Positions 8,278 through 17,111 of a DNA stretch of 42,452 bases are shown here, piece by piece. The position numbers were made by a program, and so were the translations under genes. Every line of letters starts with the position of its first letter. The first letter of the stretch is position 1. Under the pieces are notes generated by a model. The model saw nothing but the letters and a program-made list of their open reading frames with translations. It ran no database searches and had not been told where the DNA came from. Source of the DNA: Legionella shakespearei DSM 23087 (GTDB lineage Bacteria; Pseudomonadota; Gammaproteobacteria; Legionellales; Legionellaceae); assembly GCF_000373765.1 (NCBI RefSeq), contig NZ_KB892399.1, forward strand, positions 1 through 42,452, in the 5' to 3' direction.

Positions 8278-8679
8278 TTACAACGATGCAACAGCAGGAC
8301 GATTTTCCTCACATTGACACTCTGCAATGGTTATTCCTGCTTCAGTAGATGCTGCCCTCGACAAAGGTTTATTTCTCGGAGTAAATAATCTTGGTGAAGT
8401 CAGTTCGGCACTTGGTATTGGAGCACCTGCATCTTTCTCATCATATTCTTTCTGATTAAAATCCAGACCAGGGATAAAACCTCTGGGAGATGTTGCTGTC
8501 TCAGGTTTAATCAAATCATCACCAACATCCCCTTCTAACGCCGAAGTTCTTGATAATGGATGAGAGCTTGATCTTTTTCTGCGTGAAAATAACATCATAA
8601 AGGAACTGCTGTTAGGCAGTGATGATGATTGTTCTTCAGTATCATTTTTCGCAATGGTTGAATCTTTCTTGGTTAACAT
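8278..8679 (-). CDS. Small Ser-rich, probably disordered protein
   Basis: Unrecognised. The 133 residues are rich in Ser, Glu, Asp and Pro, with a short basic-hydrophobic stretch MMLFSRRKRSSSHPLSR near residues 28-44 and no signal peptide or clear membrane segment. AAGGAG lies about 9 bp upstream of the ATG at 8679. It follows lolD by 24 bp on the same strand, so it probably shares the lolCD transcript, although nothing suggests a role in lipoprotein sorting. In Legionella such small disordered proteins are sometimes secreted effectors; that is only a possibility here. Confidence 0.6.
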   Translation of the reverse strand: MLTKKDSTIAKNDTEEQSSSLPNSSSFMMLFSRRKRSSSHPLSRTSALEGDVGDDLIKPETATSPRGFIPGLDFNQKEYDEKDAGAPIPSAELTSPRLFTPRNKPLSRAASTEAGITIAECQCEENRPAVASL

Positions 8680-8703
8680 CCTTATTACTCCTTGTTTTTA
8701 ATA

Positions 8704-9387
8704 CTAATCCTGTAGAGATAAAGTACCCTCATGCAACACAAACACTTTATCCATGCGTTGTGCAATTTGTGGATCATGAGTCACTATAACCAAAGCCGTA
8801 TTCATCTGTCTATTTAAATCGAGCATCAAATCAAAAACTTTGGATGCTGTGGTTTGATCCAGATTACCTGTAGGCTCATCAGCCAAAACGCAATGGGGCT
8901 GATGCACTAAAGCCCGCGCTATGGCTACTCTCTGGCGTTCTCCGCCAGATAATTGCGCCGGCTTATGTTCCTTTCTGTGTTGCAAACCGACATGTTCTAA
9001 CATGTCAGAAGCCTGTTGCTCGGCATTTTTTACCGCCATACCCGATAATAATAAAGGCATAGCCACATTTTCAACCGCTGTAAATTCTGGTAGCAAATGG
9101 TGAAACTGATACACAAATCCTAACCGTTGATTCCGTAATTGGCAACGTTGTTTTTCACTGATTTTTTGCCAATCCACATCACTGATGGTGACTTCCCCAC
9201 TGGTGGGTTTATCAAGGCCACCCATCAAATGCAATAAGGTACTTTTACCAGAACCGGATGGACCAATAATGGCAATCCTGTCCCCTTTGGCTATGGTTAA
9301 ATCAATTCCTTTTAATACTTCTACATTTGCAGAACCATCATTGTAGGATTTACATAATTTCTGACTGTTTAAAATGACATTACTCAT
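8704..9387 (-). CDS. lolD: Lipoprotein-releasing system ATP-binding protein LolD
   Basis: ATPase of the LolCDE complex, which extracts outer-membrane lipoproteins from the inner membrane and passes them to LolA. The 227 residues carry the ABC set: Walker [10 protein letters not shown] (42-50), Q-loop [17 protein letters not shown] (91-107), signature LSGGERQR (146-153), Walker [13 protein letters not shown] (166-177) and the switch His in VTHD. The short FQFHHLL-like region after the Q-loop is characteristic of LolD rather than MacB. Its start overlaps the lolC stop by 8 bp, indicating coupled translation. Confidence 0.94.
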   Translation of the reverse strand: MSNVILNSQKLCKSYNDGSANVEVLKGIDLTIAKGDRIAIIGPSGSGKSTLLHLMGGLDKPTSGEVTISDVDWQKISEKQRCQLRNQRLGFVYQFHHLLPEFTAVENVAMPLLLSGMAVKNAEQQASDMLEHVGLQHRKEHKPAQLSGGERQRVAIARALVHQPHCVLADEPTGNLDQTTASKVFDLMLDLNRQMNTALVIVTHDPQIAQRMDKVFVLHEGTLSLQD

Positions 9388-10624
9388 AATGCAAAGCCTC
9401 CGCTATTACCGTTTTTGAGGCGCGCCAGGCGGGATAAATTGTCGCAGCAAAACTCATTAATAAAGCCATGGCACAAATCTGCCACAGATCACTGAATAAA
9501 ATTTCAGAGGGTAAATAATCCACAAAATAAATACTGGAAGATAAAACCTGCACATGAAACAGGGATTGCAGGTAATTCACTATAGCTGTGGCATTGCTGG
9601 CCAAAATAAGACCAGCGCCCAAACCAAGAGTAGTGCCGACAATTCCAACCATCATTCCTTGTACTATGAATACCCATAAAATAGTAGATGGTGTGGCACC
9701 TATAGTTCTTAGAATAGCTATTTCAGCCTGTTTGTCATTCACTACCATGACTAATGAAGACACCAGATTAAAGGCGGCGACAGCAATAATCAGCAGTAAA
9801 ATCATGAACATCATGGTTTTTTCCAGTTTCACCGCTTCGAAAAATGCACCAAATTGTTGTGTCCAGTTACCTACCTGATACTCTTCACCTAAAACATTGG
9901 ATATGCGTTCAGATAATTCAGGAGCCAGATAAACATTATTAATTTTCATTTTAACGCCGGTCACATCATCACCCAGCTGCAATAGCTTCTGTGCATCAGC
10001 GATGTTGATAAAGGCCAGTTTGGTATCAAAGTTAAAACCGGTTCCTGCAGAAAAAACACCAACCACATTGAAGCGTTTAAACCGAGGAATCATGCCCGCC
10101 GGCGTCACCGTTGCCTGAGGAATCATGATGGTCACTTTATCACCTAACATTACCCCAAGGCTGTCTGCCAGACCTTTGCCCAGGATAATCCCGAAATGCT
10201 TCAAATCGTTCATGGATCCTGCCAGCAATTTATCATTAAGATGAGTAACGGCCTCCTCTTTTTCAGGCAATACTCCTGTCAGGACTATAGGCAAAACCTG
10301 TCCCTCATGAGTCAACAAACCCTGGCCACCGACATAAGGGGCAATCGCTTTAATCTCGGGAATGCCTTGCAGTTTTTTTTCCAAATCAGGCCAATCTTTT
10401 AACTTTTCATTGAGCCCCGTCACTGTGATTTCAGGAGCCATACCAAAAAAGCGATTATGGATTTCATGATCAAAGCCATTCATCACTGACAGGACAGTAA
10501 CCAATACCATAACGCCCATGCCAATACCCAGCATAGAGCTTAAAGAGATAAAAGAAACAAAATGGTTCTTTTTCCGTGAACGGGTGTACCGCAACCCTAT
10601 AAAGAGTGCTAATGGTTTATACAT
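9380..10624 (-). CDS. lolC: Lipoprotein-releasing system permease LolC/LolE
   Basis: Membrane subunit of the lipoprotein-releasing ABC transporter. At 414 residues it has the LolC/E layout: one membrane helix near residues 25-50 ([25 protein letters not shown]), a large periplasmic domain, then three helices in the C-terminal 150 residues ([21 protein letters not shown], a [19 protein letters not shown] region and the last one before YPAWRASK). The [13 protein letters not shown] coupling segment near residue 300 is diagnostic. Only one permease gene is present, as in species with a single LolC/E-type protein. It is the first gene of a lolC-lolD-small-gene transcript and is divergent from the effector gene at 10779. 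Confidence 0.92.
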   Translation of the reverse strand: MYKPLALFIGLRYTRSRKKNHFVSFISLSSMLGIGMGVMVLVTVLSVMNGFDHEIHNRFFGMAPEITVTGLNEKLKDWPDLEKKLQGIPEIKAIAPYVGGQGLLTHEGQVLPIVLTGVLPEKEEAVTHLNDKLLAGSMNDLKHFGIILGKGLADSLGVMLGDKVTIMIPQATVTPAGMIPRFKRFNVVGVFSAGTGFNFDTKLAFINIADAQKLLQLGDDVTGVKMKINNVYLAPELSERISNVLGEEYQVGNWTQQFGAFFEAVKLEKTMMFMILLLIIAVAAFNLVSSLVMVVNDKQAEIAILRTIGATPSTILWVFIVQGMMVGIVGTTLGLGAGLILASNATAIVNYLQSLFHVQVLSSSIYFVDYLPSEILFSDLWQICAMALLMSFAATIYPAWRASKTVIAEALHYE

Positions 10625-10720
10625 AGTCAGTATATTTTAAGTGAAAGTTCTATTGTAGAGAAAAACTGGGGCTGAGGATATAGCTAGAACATCACTCACA
10701 AATGCTCACGGTTTTAAAAC

Positions 10721-10753
10721 CTTAATAATCCCTTAATTAAAATAACTTATAAT
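10721..10753 (+). promoter_or_regulatory. Candidate PmrA box and -10 element
   Basis: CTTAAT at 10721-10726 and CTTAAT at 10732-10737 are separated by 5 bp, the arrangement of the PmrA response-regulator site. A perfect TATAAT follows at 10748-10753, 25 bp before the start codon. In Legionella and Coxiella PmrA sites in this position control many Dot/Icm effector genes. The match is seen in the sequence; the regulation is inferred. Confidence 0.7.
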
Positions 10754-10778
10754 CTTCTAATATATCATAGGAGTAATC

Positions 10779-13700
10779 ATGCCTTTTCCAAAACTGTCAG
10801 CCGTATTAAATAACTGCCCTTTACACGCTTTAACACCAGAAATAAAAGAAGAACTGTTAAAGTTCAGAGAGCATGCTGACTACGATAACAAGCACAATGC
10901 TGATTATTTGCTGTTGAAGGATAAATTTGCCGCTTTTTACGGCTTTAATCCCGCGGAATTCAGCTGGAAGCAGTTTGCTGATGTTTTGGGATCTTATAAT
11001 GCATTTGATACGCAAATTATTATGGGACCAGTTTTACGTTTGTTTATGAAAGACAAGATGATTAGCAATGATTTCATCGCTATCATCGCACAGGCTAATG
11101 AAGTCTCTCCCGAAGAGCTTATTAAAAATTATACCGACCTCAATCCAAAAACAGCTCGTTATGAGAGTTTGGCACCCGATGAATTATTTACCGATGTAGG
11201 GCAATATTTAGGTTTAAGCCTGCAATACACTCCCCAGGATGGCCCCAGCAGATTAATCGTAGCGCAAGATCCTGTAGCTCAGGTCAACATATTTCATAAC
11301 GGTGGAGCCGAGGGCGCCCAGACGGGTGGACATTGGGAAAGAACGGCCAAAGGAGAAGGCAGTGTTGATTGCCAAAATCGGGATGACACACAATTAAATC
11401 ACTTCTTGCCTCTATTAGGACAGGATTCAGCAGTTAACCCTTATGGTTTTGACTTATTAAAAAAACACGTTCAGCTGACAGCTCGCTCTCTTAAAGAGAA
11501 AAAGAATTTATATAAAGAATTCGCAGAATTAATTACCACTGCAAATCAGATCAGCCAATATCTGTTTAATATTGTTTCTGTTCCCCGCGAGCTTGCGATA
11601 AAACTGCTTGGTAGTGACTTAACAGCAGACGCAGCCCTATTTATTTCCGAATATAAATTTGAAGAAATTCATCCCAATCAGATTTATGAGCAATGGATTA
11701 AAGCAGACGCTTCCCAAAAACCAAAACTTGGAGAGTATGAGCAGTTGATCATGAATCGCCTGTTGATGCCAGTAATAGCAGCCAGTTCAGACGCCAATAC
11801 GCCCGAGAATAAAAGTGGTTTAACTCAGGCACAAACTGATTTTATCAGCCGCGAACACAAAGACAGCCGCCTTTTTGAAACCTGGTATGACAACGAAGAC
11901 GTATTACGTCTTGTATGGGCGATGCATCAAGACCTCCCTGAGTCCCAGAGAAATCAATTTATGGATCCCTATGTGTTTTTTGACACATATAATAGACACG
12001 ATATTGATGAAGAAATCGCACTGTGCGTCAGGCAATTAGTGGAGGCACCTGACAGACGTTATTACCCCTTTATCATAAAACCGGAAATTGGCAGTGCTCA
12101 TTACTATGCCGGAATCATTCGTAAAGACATAGTGAAGGGTGAACCCAGACTGACTACATTCTTATTTAACCCTACCGGCTCTCCCGAACAGGTGGTAAAA
12201 AAATTAAAACTGCCCAGCCATGTCCTGATAGGTGGTGAATCTTTAGTATTATCCCCTCATGAAGTGCAAACCAGGGATAAGGATAATGGAAGACTGGTTT
12301 CTTGCGGCCCTCTTTGTGTTGAATTTATTGGCTATGCGCTGCAAAATCCAGGCTGGATAGACAGTCTTGATGAGCGATTTGTATTACCTCCGAAACTGCA
12401 ACAAATCAAAGACAGTAACCTCGAAGAATATCAGGCACACATAACAGCATTGCGCGAACAGCATTATCAGGCTTTGGCAAAAGTTCCTGATGGGCAATTA
12501 TCAACAATTTTAGATGATCATTTAACATTCAGCACGTTCATTTCAGATGAATTAAAAGCAAAAGCTCGACGTAGACAAATTATAGATTTAAAGGATGATC
12601 CTTTTGATGAGGTTGATCCTGCTGATTATGAAGAAGATGGTGAAGATATTTTCAGCTTCAGCTCTGATGGAGAAAACGATCCTCCTCCTGAGCCTTCAGA
12701 TGATGAGGTAGATGAGCCACAAGTGGTTACAGACGTTTTACCTCAAACGGATATTCTTCTGGCAGAACAGGAAGAGCAGGCTCTTGAAGAAGCAGAACAT
12801 GCTACACGTTCCAGCTCCGATGAAGAAAACGTTCCTGTTCTCCCTGCTGAACCTTCAGATGATGGAATAGATGAGCAACAAGGGGTTATAGACGTTTTAC
12901 CTCAAACGGATATTCTTCAGGCAGAACAGGAAGAGCAAGCTCTTGAGGAAGCAGAGCACGTTGCACATTCCAGCTCCGATGAAGAAAATGCTCCTGTTCT
13001 CCTTGAACCTTCGGATGATGGGGTAGATGAGCCACAAACGGATGTTGACGTTTTACCTCAAACTGATGTCCTGCTGGCAGAACCAAACGAGGAAGTGGTT
13101 GAAGAAGTAGAGCATGTTGCAAGTTCCAGCTCTGATGTAGAGGACAATTCTACTCCCAGAGAACCTTCTAATCTGACAGCCACTGAAGAAAAAAAACACG
13201 ATGATGGTCATGAAGGTCTGGATAACTTACCAGGACCTGCAGCAATAAATCATCCGGCAACGAGCACACTTACAGAGGTCATAGAAACAGAACTTCTCGC
13301 AGAAGAAGAACAACCCACTGCATTCGCTGACAATGTGGTTACCCCGCCAGTTCTCGCAGAGTCTGATAAAGAAAGCTCAGAAGAAGAGCAACCTAATGCA
13401 TTATCTGACAATGTAGATGCCCAGCCAGTTCTTGCGGAGTCTGACGAAGAAAGCTCAGAAGAAGAGCAACCCGCCGCATTGGTTGACAATGTGGTTACCC
13501 AGCCAGTTCTTGCAGAGTCTGATAAAGAAAGCTCGGAAGAAGAGCAACCTGTTGCATTTGCTGAAGAGAAACCTTTTGTAGCAGAGAGAGCTAAGCCTGC
13601 TCTCTTGCAAGCAGAACAAAATTTTGAGAAGCAATTTAAGTTTGGTGCACTTGATAAAAAAATTGCGAATCTGTTGGCACGCTTGTCTGAAGCAAAGCTC

Positions 13701-14078
13701 AATAATGATACTGCTCAATATCATAACTTGAGAGAAGCTTATTTCGCGGCAAAAAATCTGAGAAGAGATTTAACAGCGGCAGGCGTAGTGTATTTCAATA
13801 ATCCTACTAAGGAACAATATCGCGAATTTAAAACATCATGTGATGGGTATTTAAAAACAGCTCATAAAACGCTGGATAAACACCGCGGTTGGTCAGAATT
13901 TCTCGTGAATCTTGCCATAGGCATATTTACTGCGGGATTAGGATTGTTGATCAAAGGGGGAATTAATCTCGCAAATAACCATTCGTTCTTCCATGTCCAT
14001 AAAACGGCTTCCGCCAAACTATTAGATGACATCGAAGAAAGTGTTAAAGACGCAAGCAAAATCACACCAAGCGCTTAA
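10779..14078 (+). CDS. Large candidate Dot/Icm effector with OTU-like and CE-clan-like cysteine-protease regions
   Basis: The 1099-residue protein has no signal peptide. Residues 8-195 open with NNCPLHALTP (Cys13) and end with an NIFHNGG...GGHWER strand (His185), the Cys-early/His-late order of OTU deubiquitinases. Residues about 425-525 show His441 (SAHYYAG), Asn464 (LFNPTG), Gln497 and Cys509 (SCGPLCVEF), the His-acid-Gln-Cys order and spacing of Ulp1/CE-clan proteases. Residues 638-790 hold three acidic repeats of 52-53 residues (EPSDD...DVLPQTD...SSSDEEN). Residues 842-930 hold 26-residue repeats (EEEQP...PVLAESD). A helical region (945-1035) and a hydrophobic GIFTAGLGLLIKGGINL segment near 1048-1064 close the protein. 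AGGAG lies about 5 bp before the ATG. Length, acidic low-complexity linker and upstream PmrA-like site favour a translocated effector. Catalytic activity is inferred from motifs alone. Confidence 0.8.
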   Translation: MPFPKLSAVLNNCPLHALTPEIKEELLKFREHADYDNKHNADYLLLKDKFAAFYGFNPAEFSWKQFADVLGSYNAFDTQIIMGPVLRLFMKDKMISNDFIAIIAQANEVSPEELIKNYTDLNPKTARYESLAPDELFTDVGQYLGLSLQYTPQDGPSRLIVAQDPVAQVNIFHNGGAEGAQTGGHWERTAKGEGSVDCQNRDDTQLNHFLPLLGQDSAVNPYGFDLLKKHVQLTARSLKEKKNLYKEFAELITTANQISQYLFNIVSVPRELAIKLLGSDLTADAALFISEYKFEEIHPNQIYEQWIKADASQKPKLGEYEQLIMNRLLMPVIAASSDANTPENKSGLTQAQTDFISREHKDSRLFETWYDNEDVLRLVWAMHQDLPESQRNQFMDPYVFFDTYNRHDIDEEIALCVRQLVEAPDRRYYPFIIKPEIGSAHYYAGIIRKDIVKGEPRLTTFLFNPTGSPEQVVKKLKLPSHVLIGGESLVLSPHEVQTRDKDNGRLVSCGPLCVEFIGYALQNPGWIDSLDERFVLPPKLQQIKDSNLEEYQAHITALREQHYQALAKVPDGQLSTILDDHLTFSTFISDELKAKARRRQIIDLKDDPFDEVDPADYEEDGEDIFSFSSDGENDPPPEPSDDEVDEPQVVTDVLPQTDILLAEQEEQALEEAEHATRSSSDEENVPVLPAEPSDDGIDEQQGVIDVLPQTDILQAEQEEQALEEAEHVAHSSSDEENAPVLLEPSDDGVDEPQTDVDVLPQTDVLLAEPNEEVVEEVEHVASSSSDVEDNSTPREPSNLTATEEKKHDDGHEGLDNLPGPAAINHPATSTLTEVIETELLAEEEQPTAFADNVVTPPVLAESDKESSEEEQPNALSDNVDAQPVLAESDEESSEEEQPAALVDNVVTQPVLAESDKESSEEEQPVAFAEEKPFVAERAKPALLQAEQNFEKQFKFGALDKKIANLLARLSEAKLNNDTAQYHNLREAYFAAKNLRRDLTAAGVVYFNNPTKEQYREFKTSCDGYLKTAHKTLDKHRGWSEFLVNLAIGIFTAGLGLLIKGGINLANNHSFFHVHKTASAKLLDDIEESVKDASKITPSA

Positions 14079-14107
14079 GCTTACTGTAGCCCGGGGGCAG
14101 CATGACC

Positions 14108-15238
14108 TCAAGTCACTAATGGAGGATACTCAATGTCTTCCGTTGTTTGTTTTCTGAACTTTTTTCCGCCTAGAAGAAGCGAAAACAGGGCAATGGCTAT
14201 GATAAATCCATGGGCGCCTGCTTTTAATTGACAGCGTTTTGATTGCAGGACGTCCTCACCCACCCTGAAATCCTTTCTCCAGCCTTTGAAGCGTCTGCTT
14301 TTGATTGCATCCCAAATTCCATGAGTGAGCATGGCTACTCCCAACATTTGCGGAGAAGACAATGGCGCTTGCATCACTTTTCTTTGAACAAAAAGATCAG
14401 CTAAATCATGTTGCGCTAATAAAAACAAACCACTGGTTGCACGAGGGTTGCATTCGATGATGTATAAACCGCTACTCGTGCGGATAAAATCAAAAGCAAT
14501 TTGCCCGGTAAAATTATATTTTCTGATAAAAGCCTCGCAGAAATGGCGAATATCCTCATCTTCAACCGGTTCAAAATAAATAGAAGCCGAATCATAAAGC
14601 CGATGTTTGGGCAAATAAGCCGTATGAGCGAGCAACTTCCCCTTAGAAGCAATACTGTAGCTGCAGTATTCTTTGCCTGGCAGATACTCCTGCATCAACC
14701 AGCCACCAGAATGAGATTTTTTCAATTGCTCAAACTGTATGGAGCTTATATTTTTATAACAAGCCGTACCGAATCGTGAATAAATCTGCTTGATCACTTT
14801 ATTCCGAGTTTCCGCAAAAGAGGTATCCGTAGTCAATAATCTGGTTTTAGGTATCTGTATTGGTAAACCCTCCACCAACTGCAATACCTCTTTTTTATTG
14901 TGCGCTGCAACCAACAACTCAAAATCATCACAAAATACTTCTGTCCCTTGAGGTAAATCATCCTTTATCTGCGCCACATAAAAAATTTCTTCGCACAAGG
15001 GAATAATTAAATCAATTTGATATGTAACACAAATCTCAATCAACTCTTCCTTAAATACTAAAGGTTCAAAGCGCGGTGAAGGTAAAAGACGGTACCCCCT
15101 GCTTCGTTTCGCAAAACGAACCAAAGGATATTTACAACTGTCCGCACAATAAACCTCATAACCACTGGCGCTCAGATTATTTAATAAAGTTAAGCCCACA
15201 GGAGTTCTTATACCGGTTAACAGGATTCGTTTGACCAT
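14108..15238 (-). CDS. ATP-grasp ligase-family protein
   Basis: A 376-residue carboxylate-amine/thiol ligase-type enzyme. The N-terminus is a Rossmann-like pre-ATP-grasp domain (RILLTGIRTPVGL, 4-16). The ATP-grasp fold follows, with a LMQEYLPGKEYCSYS strand (181-195), metal-binding Asp250 in IAFDFIR and the ECNPRATSG loop (262-270) where Glu262 and Asn264 bind Mg-ATP. The last 60 residues include a hydrophobic stretch, GFIIAIALFSLLLGG, near 344-358, which could anchor the protein to the membrane. ATP-grasp enzymes join an acid to an amine or other nucleophile via an acyl-phosphate. The substrate here is unknown. It is the last gene of the eight-gene run, 5 bp after the diiron-enzyme gene. Confidence 0.82.
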   Translation of the reverse strand: MVKRILLTGIRTPVGLTLLNNLSASGYEVYCADSCKYPLVRFAKRSRGYRLLPSPRFEPLVFKEELIEICVTYQIDLIIPLCEEIFYVAQIKDDLPQGTEVFCDDFELLVAAHNKKEVLQLVEGLPIQIPKTRLLTTDTSFAETRNKVIKQIYSRFGTACYKNISSIQFEQLKKSHSGGWLMQEYLPGKEYCSYSIASKGKLLAHTAYLPKHRLYDSASIYFEPVEDEDIRHFCEAFIRKYNFTGQIAFDFIRTSSGLYIIECNPRATSGLFLLAQHDLADLFVQRKVMQAPLSSPQMLGVAMLTHGIWDAIKSRRFKGWRKDFRVGEDVLQSKRCQLKAGAHGFIIAIALFSLLLGGKKFRKQTTEDIEYPPLVT

Positions 15239-15243
15239 AATCG

Positions 15244-15864
15244 TTATACCAAAGTAGCCACATGAATATCGAGCCAGAATTTCCTGGCTTTTTCGCCGCC
15301 TCTAATCACTTGCTCCACGTCATTACCCTGAGCTTCGTCACTTAATTCCTTTAAACGCTGCCCATGATCTTCATCAGCAACCAGATGAGTCATGATGAAT
15401 CTGGATTGTCCTGGCTGCAAAGCAAGTCTTGCAAAATGAGGCATGAGATAAGGCTTGATATGGCTGGCTATGTTTTCCAGGACATACATGGCACCCACAT
15501 ATTCAAACTGGTCATCAGGTGTAATACCCATCCAGTACTCATGAAAAGCCACAGGCTCAGGGGGTGAATCATCACTAGGCTCAGTTCCCATGTTTTGCAG
15601 ATCAGCCTGTGCTAATCGATAATGGTATTGTTCCTCTTCAGCAAGCTCGCTAAACACTTGTTTCAATTTGGGATGAAGGGCTTTTTCGGCGGCAAATTTC
15701 AATCGGTCACCACTTTTTAAAGTGTAATGAAACATCATATTCAAGAAACGCCGGTATTCGTCCATCCCTGAATCAACAAAATGGACACTTAAATCCTGCG
15801 CCATAGAGTGACACATTGCATCAAGTTTTTGAGTTGCCTGGCTGTGCTTTTTTTCATCTGTCAT
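15244..15864 (-). CDS. Haem-oxygenase-like diiron enzyme (HDO/CADD-TenA-like fold)
   Basis: The 206-residue protein is predicted all-helical. It carries the metal-site pattern of haem-oxygenase-like diiron oxidases and oxygenases: an acidic-His segment LAEEEQYHYRL (74-84, with His81), Glu130 in YVLENIASH, and the HLVADEDHGQRL helix (160-171) giving His160, Asp164 and His167. The H-xxx-D-xx-H spacing is the same as in Chlamydia CADD. Known members of this superfamily carry out varied O2 chemistry, including alkene formation from fatty acids (UndA), N-oxygenation (SznF) and C-C cleavage (BesC). The reaction here cannot be read from sequence. Its start overlaps the CapA-like stop by 4 bp. Confidence 0.78.
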   Translation of the reverse strand: MTDEKKHSQATQKLDAMCHSMAQDLSVHFVDSGMDEYRRFLNMMFHYTLKSGDRLKFAAEKALHPKLKQVFSELAEEEQYHYRLAQADLQNMGTEPSDDSPPEPVAFHEYWMGITPDDQFEYVGAMYVLENIASHIKPYLMPHFARLALQPGQSRFIMTHLVADEDHGQRLKELSDEAQGNDVEQVIRGGEKARKFWLDIHVATLV

Positions 15865-17111
15865 AATGTGGCCTTATCGTTAATGATGGGAAATAAATGG
15901 TGACAATGAGCTAATATCTGCGATTTTTTATTAAGATGCTTTTGAGGAAGTTCGGATAACAACATGACTCCTCTTTGCAGCATGCCGCCTTTTTCGGGAC
16001 GTCCGGTAAATACTGGAACTGGCATTGCCTTATCTACTGACCAACACTTCCCTGTATGGGTCAGGGATAACTGTAAAATAACGCCTGTTTTGCAGGCCAA
16101 GGTGGGCATAATCGATAAAAAATTACCTAAGGACCAGGCAATCATCCCCAGCTTTGCCGCCCCTTCTCTTTCAACTTGTAAAGGACAGGCCGGATCAAAA
16201 TGATTGATGGACACATAATCAATGGGTTGTAACACATGGGGTGAATGGCCAATGATGACATCAACGCCCAGTTCTATTAACGTCAGGGCATGGTCACGCT
16301 GCAATTGATCAGGCCAATATTCATATTCATAACCCCAATGAGGGTAAAAAATAATGAAATCACAATGCGCTTTTAAATGGTGCAACGTCTTTTTAATCCG
16401 CTCCCAATCCGGTGATTGATGGCTGTTACCAAAATGCTGGACAGGAATACTTTGTGGTGGCGCAGCCCCTGCTTTCAAATGATTGATACCAAAAGAGGCT
16501 GAAAAAACACCTATTGTTATCCCGTCTAACGATACGATTTGATAATCTTCATCAACCCCAGCTCCACCAATACAATGAAAACGAGCATCTTTTGCCAAAA
16601 TCGCCTGGCGAGTGGCCTCCAAACCCTCTACTCCCTGATCAAGAGCATGATTGTTACATAATGAAAACAGGTGTTGGCTTGATGCAGGCAGTCCTTGCCA
16701 ATTATCAAGGTACTCAACAGGTGCATTATAATGAAAGGTTTCATACACCAGTCGCGGAACCGGTTTATTGGGTGCAATAGGTGTTTCCATATTGTTAATG
16801 GTTAAAGAAGCCTTACTCAATACATCTTTTACTCCTGGTGAAAGGGCATTTTGCCATCCTTCACGAATCCACATGATGTCACCCACTGCAGCAATATTGA
16901 CATGACGCTCTGGGCAGCCCGTGTTGGCCGCAAGATAATTTACCGTCCATTGCCGCATGGCCTGATAATGCTGAAAGTCAGTTAGTGTAAGCGGATCACA
17001 TCTGTGCTTAAAACTCTTCCGAATGTACGCCCAGTTTAAATCCCAACGCCATAAAGGCCAGCGCTGGTATTCATAACGAATGTGCTGATACCACTTCATG
17101 TCTGGCGTCAT
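15861..17111 (-). CDS. CapA-family metallophosphoesterase-like protein
   Basis: A 416-residue member of the CapA/PgsA-like family (linked to capsule and poly-gamma-glutamate export). Family motifs are present: NIAAVGDIMW, INNMETP, CNNHALDQG, the YPHWGYEYEYWP segment and GHSPHVLQP, which together supply Asp, Asn and His ligands of a dinuclear metal site. No signal peptide is seen, unlike capsular CapA, so it may act in the cytosol on a pathway intermediate. The ATG at 17111 forms an ATGA overlap with the desaturase stop, so I prefer it; a longer frame from 17150 would overlap the desaturase by 40 bp. It lacks capsule genes around it and belongs to the biosynthetic operon. Confidence 0.82.
   Translation of the reverse strand: MTPDMKWYQHIRYEYQRWPLWRWDLNWAYIRKSFKHRCDPLTLTDFQHYQAMRQWTVNYLAANTGCPERHVNIAAVGDIMWIREGWQNALSPGVKDVLSKASLTINNMETPIAPNKPVPRLVYETFHYNAPVEYLDNWQGLPASSQHLFSLCNNHALDQGVEGLEATRQAILAKDARFHCIGGAGVDEDYQIVSLDGITIGVFSASFGINHLKAGAAPPQSIPVQHFGNSHQSPDWERIKKTLHHLKAHCDFIIFYPHWGYEYEYWPDQLQRDHALTLIELGVDVIIGHSPHVLQPIDYVSINHFDPACPLQVEREGAAKLGMIAWSLGNFLSIMPTLACKTGVILQLSLTHTGKCWSVDKAMPVPVFTGRPEKGGMLQRGVMLLSELPQKHLNKKSQILAHCHHLFPIINDKATL

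Noticed and set aside
12886-13724. Minus-strand open frames inside the giant effector gene
   Set aside because: They arise from the acidic tandem repeats read in reverse and show no independent signals.
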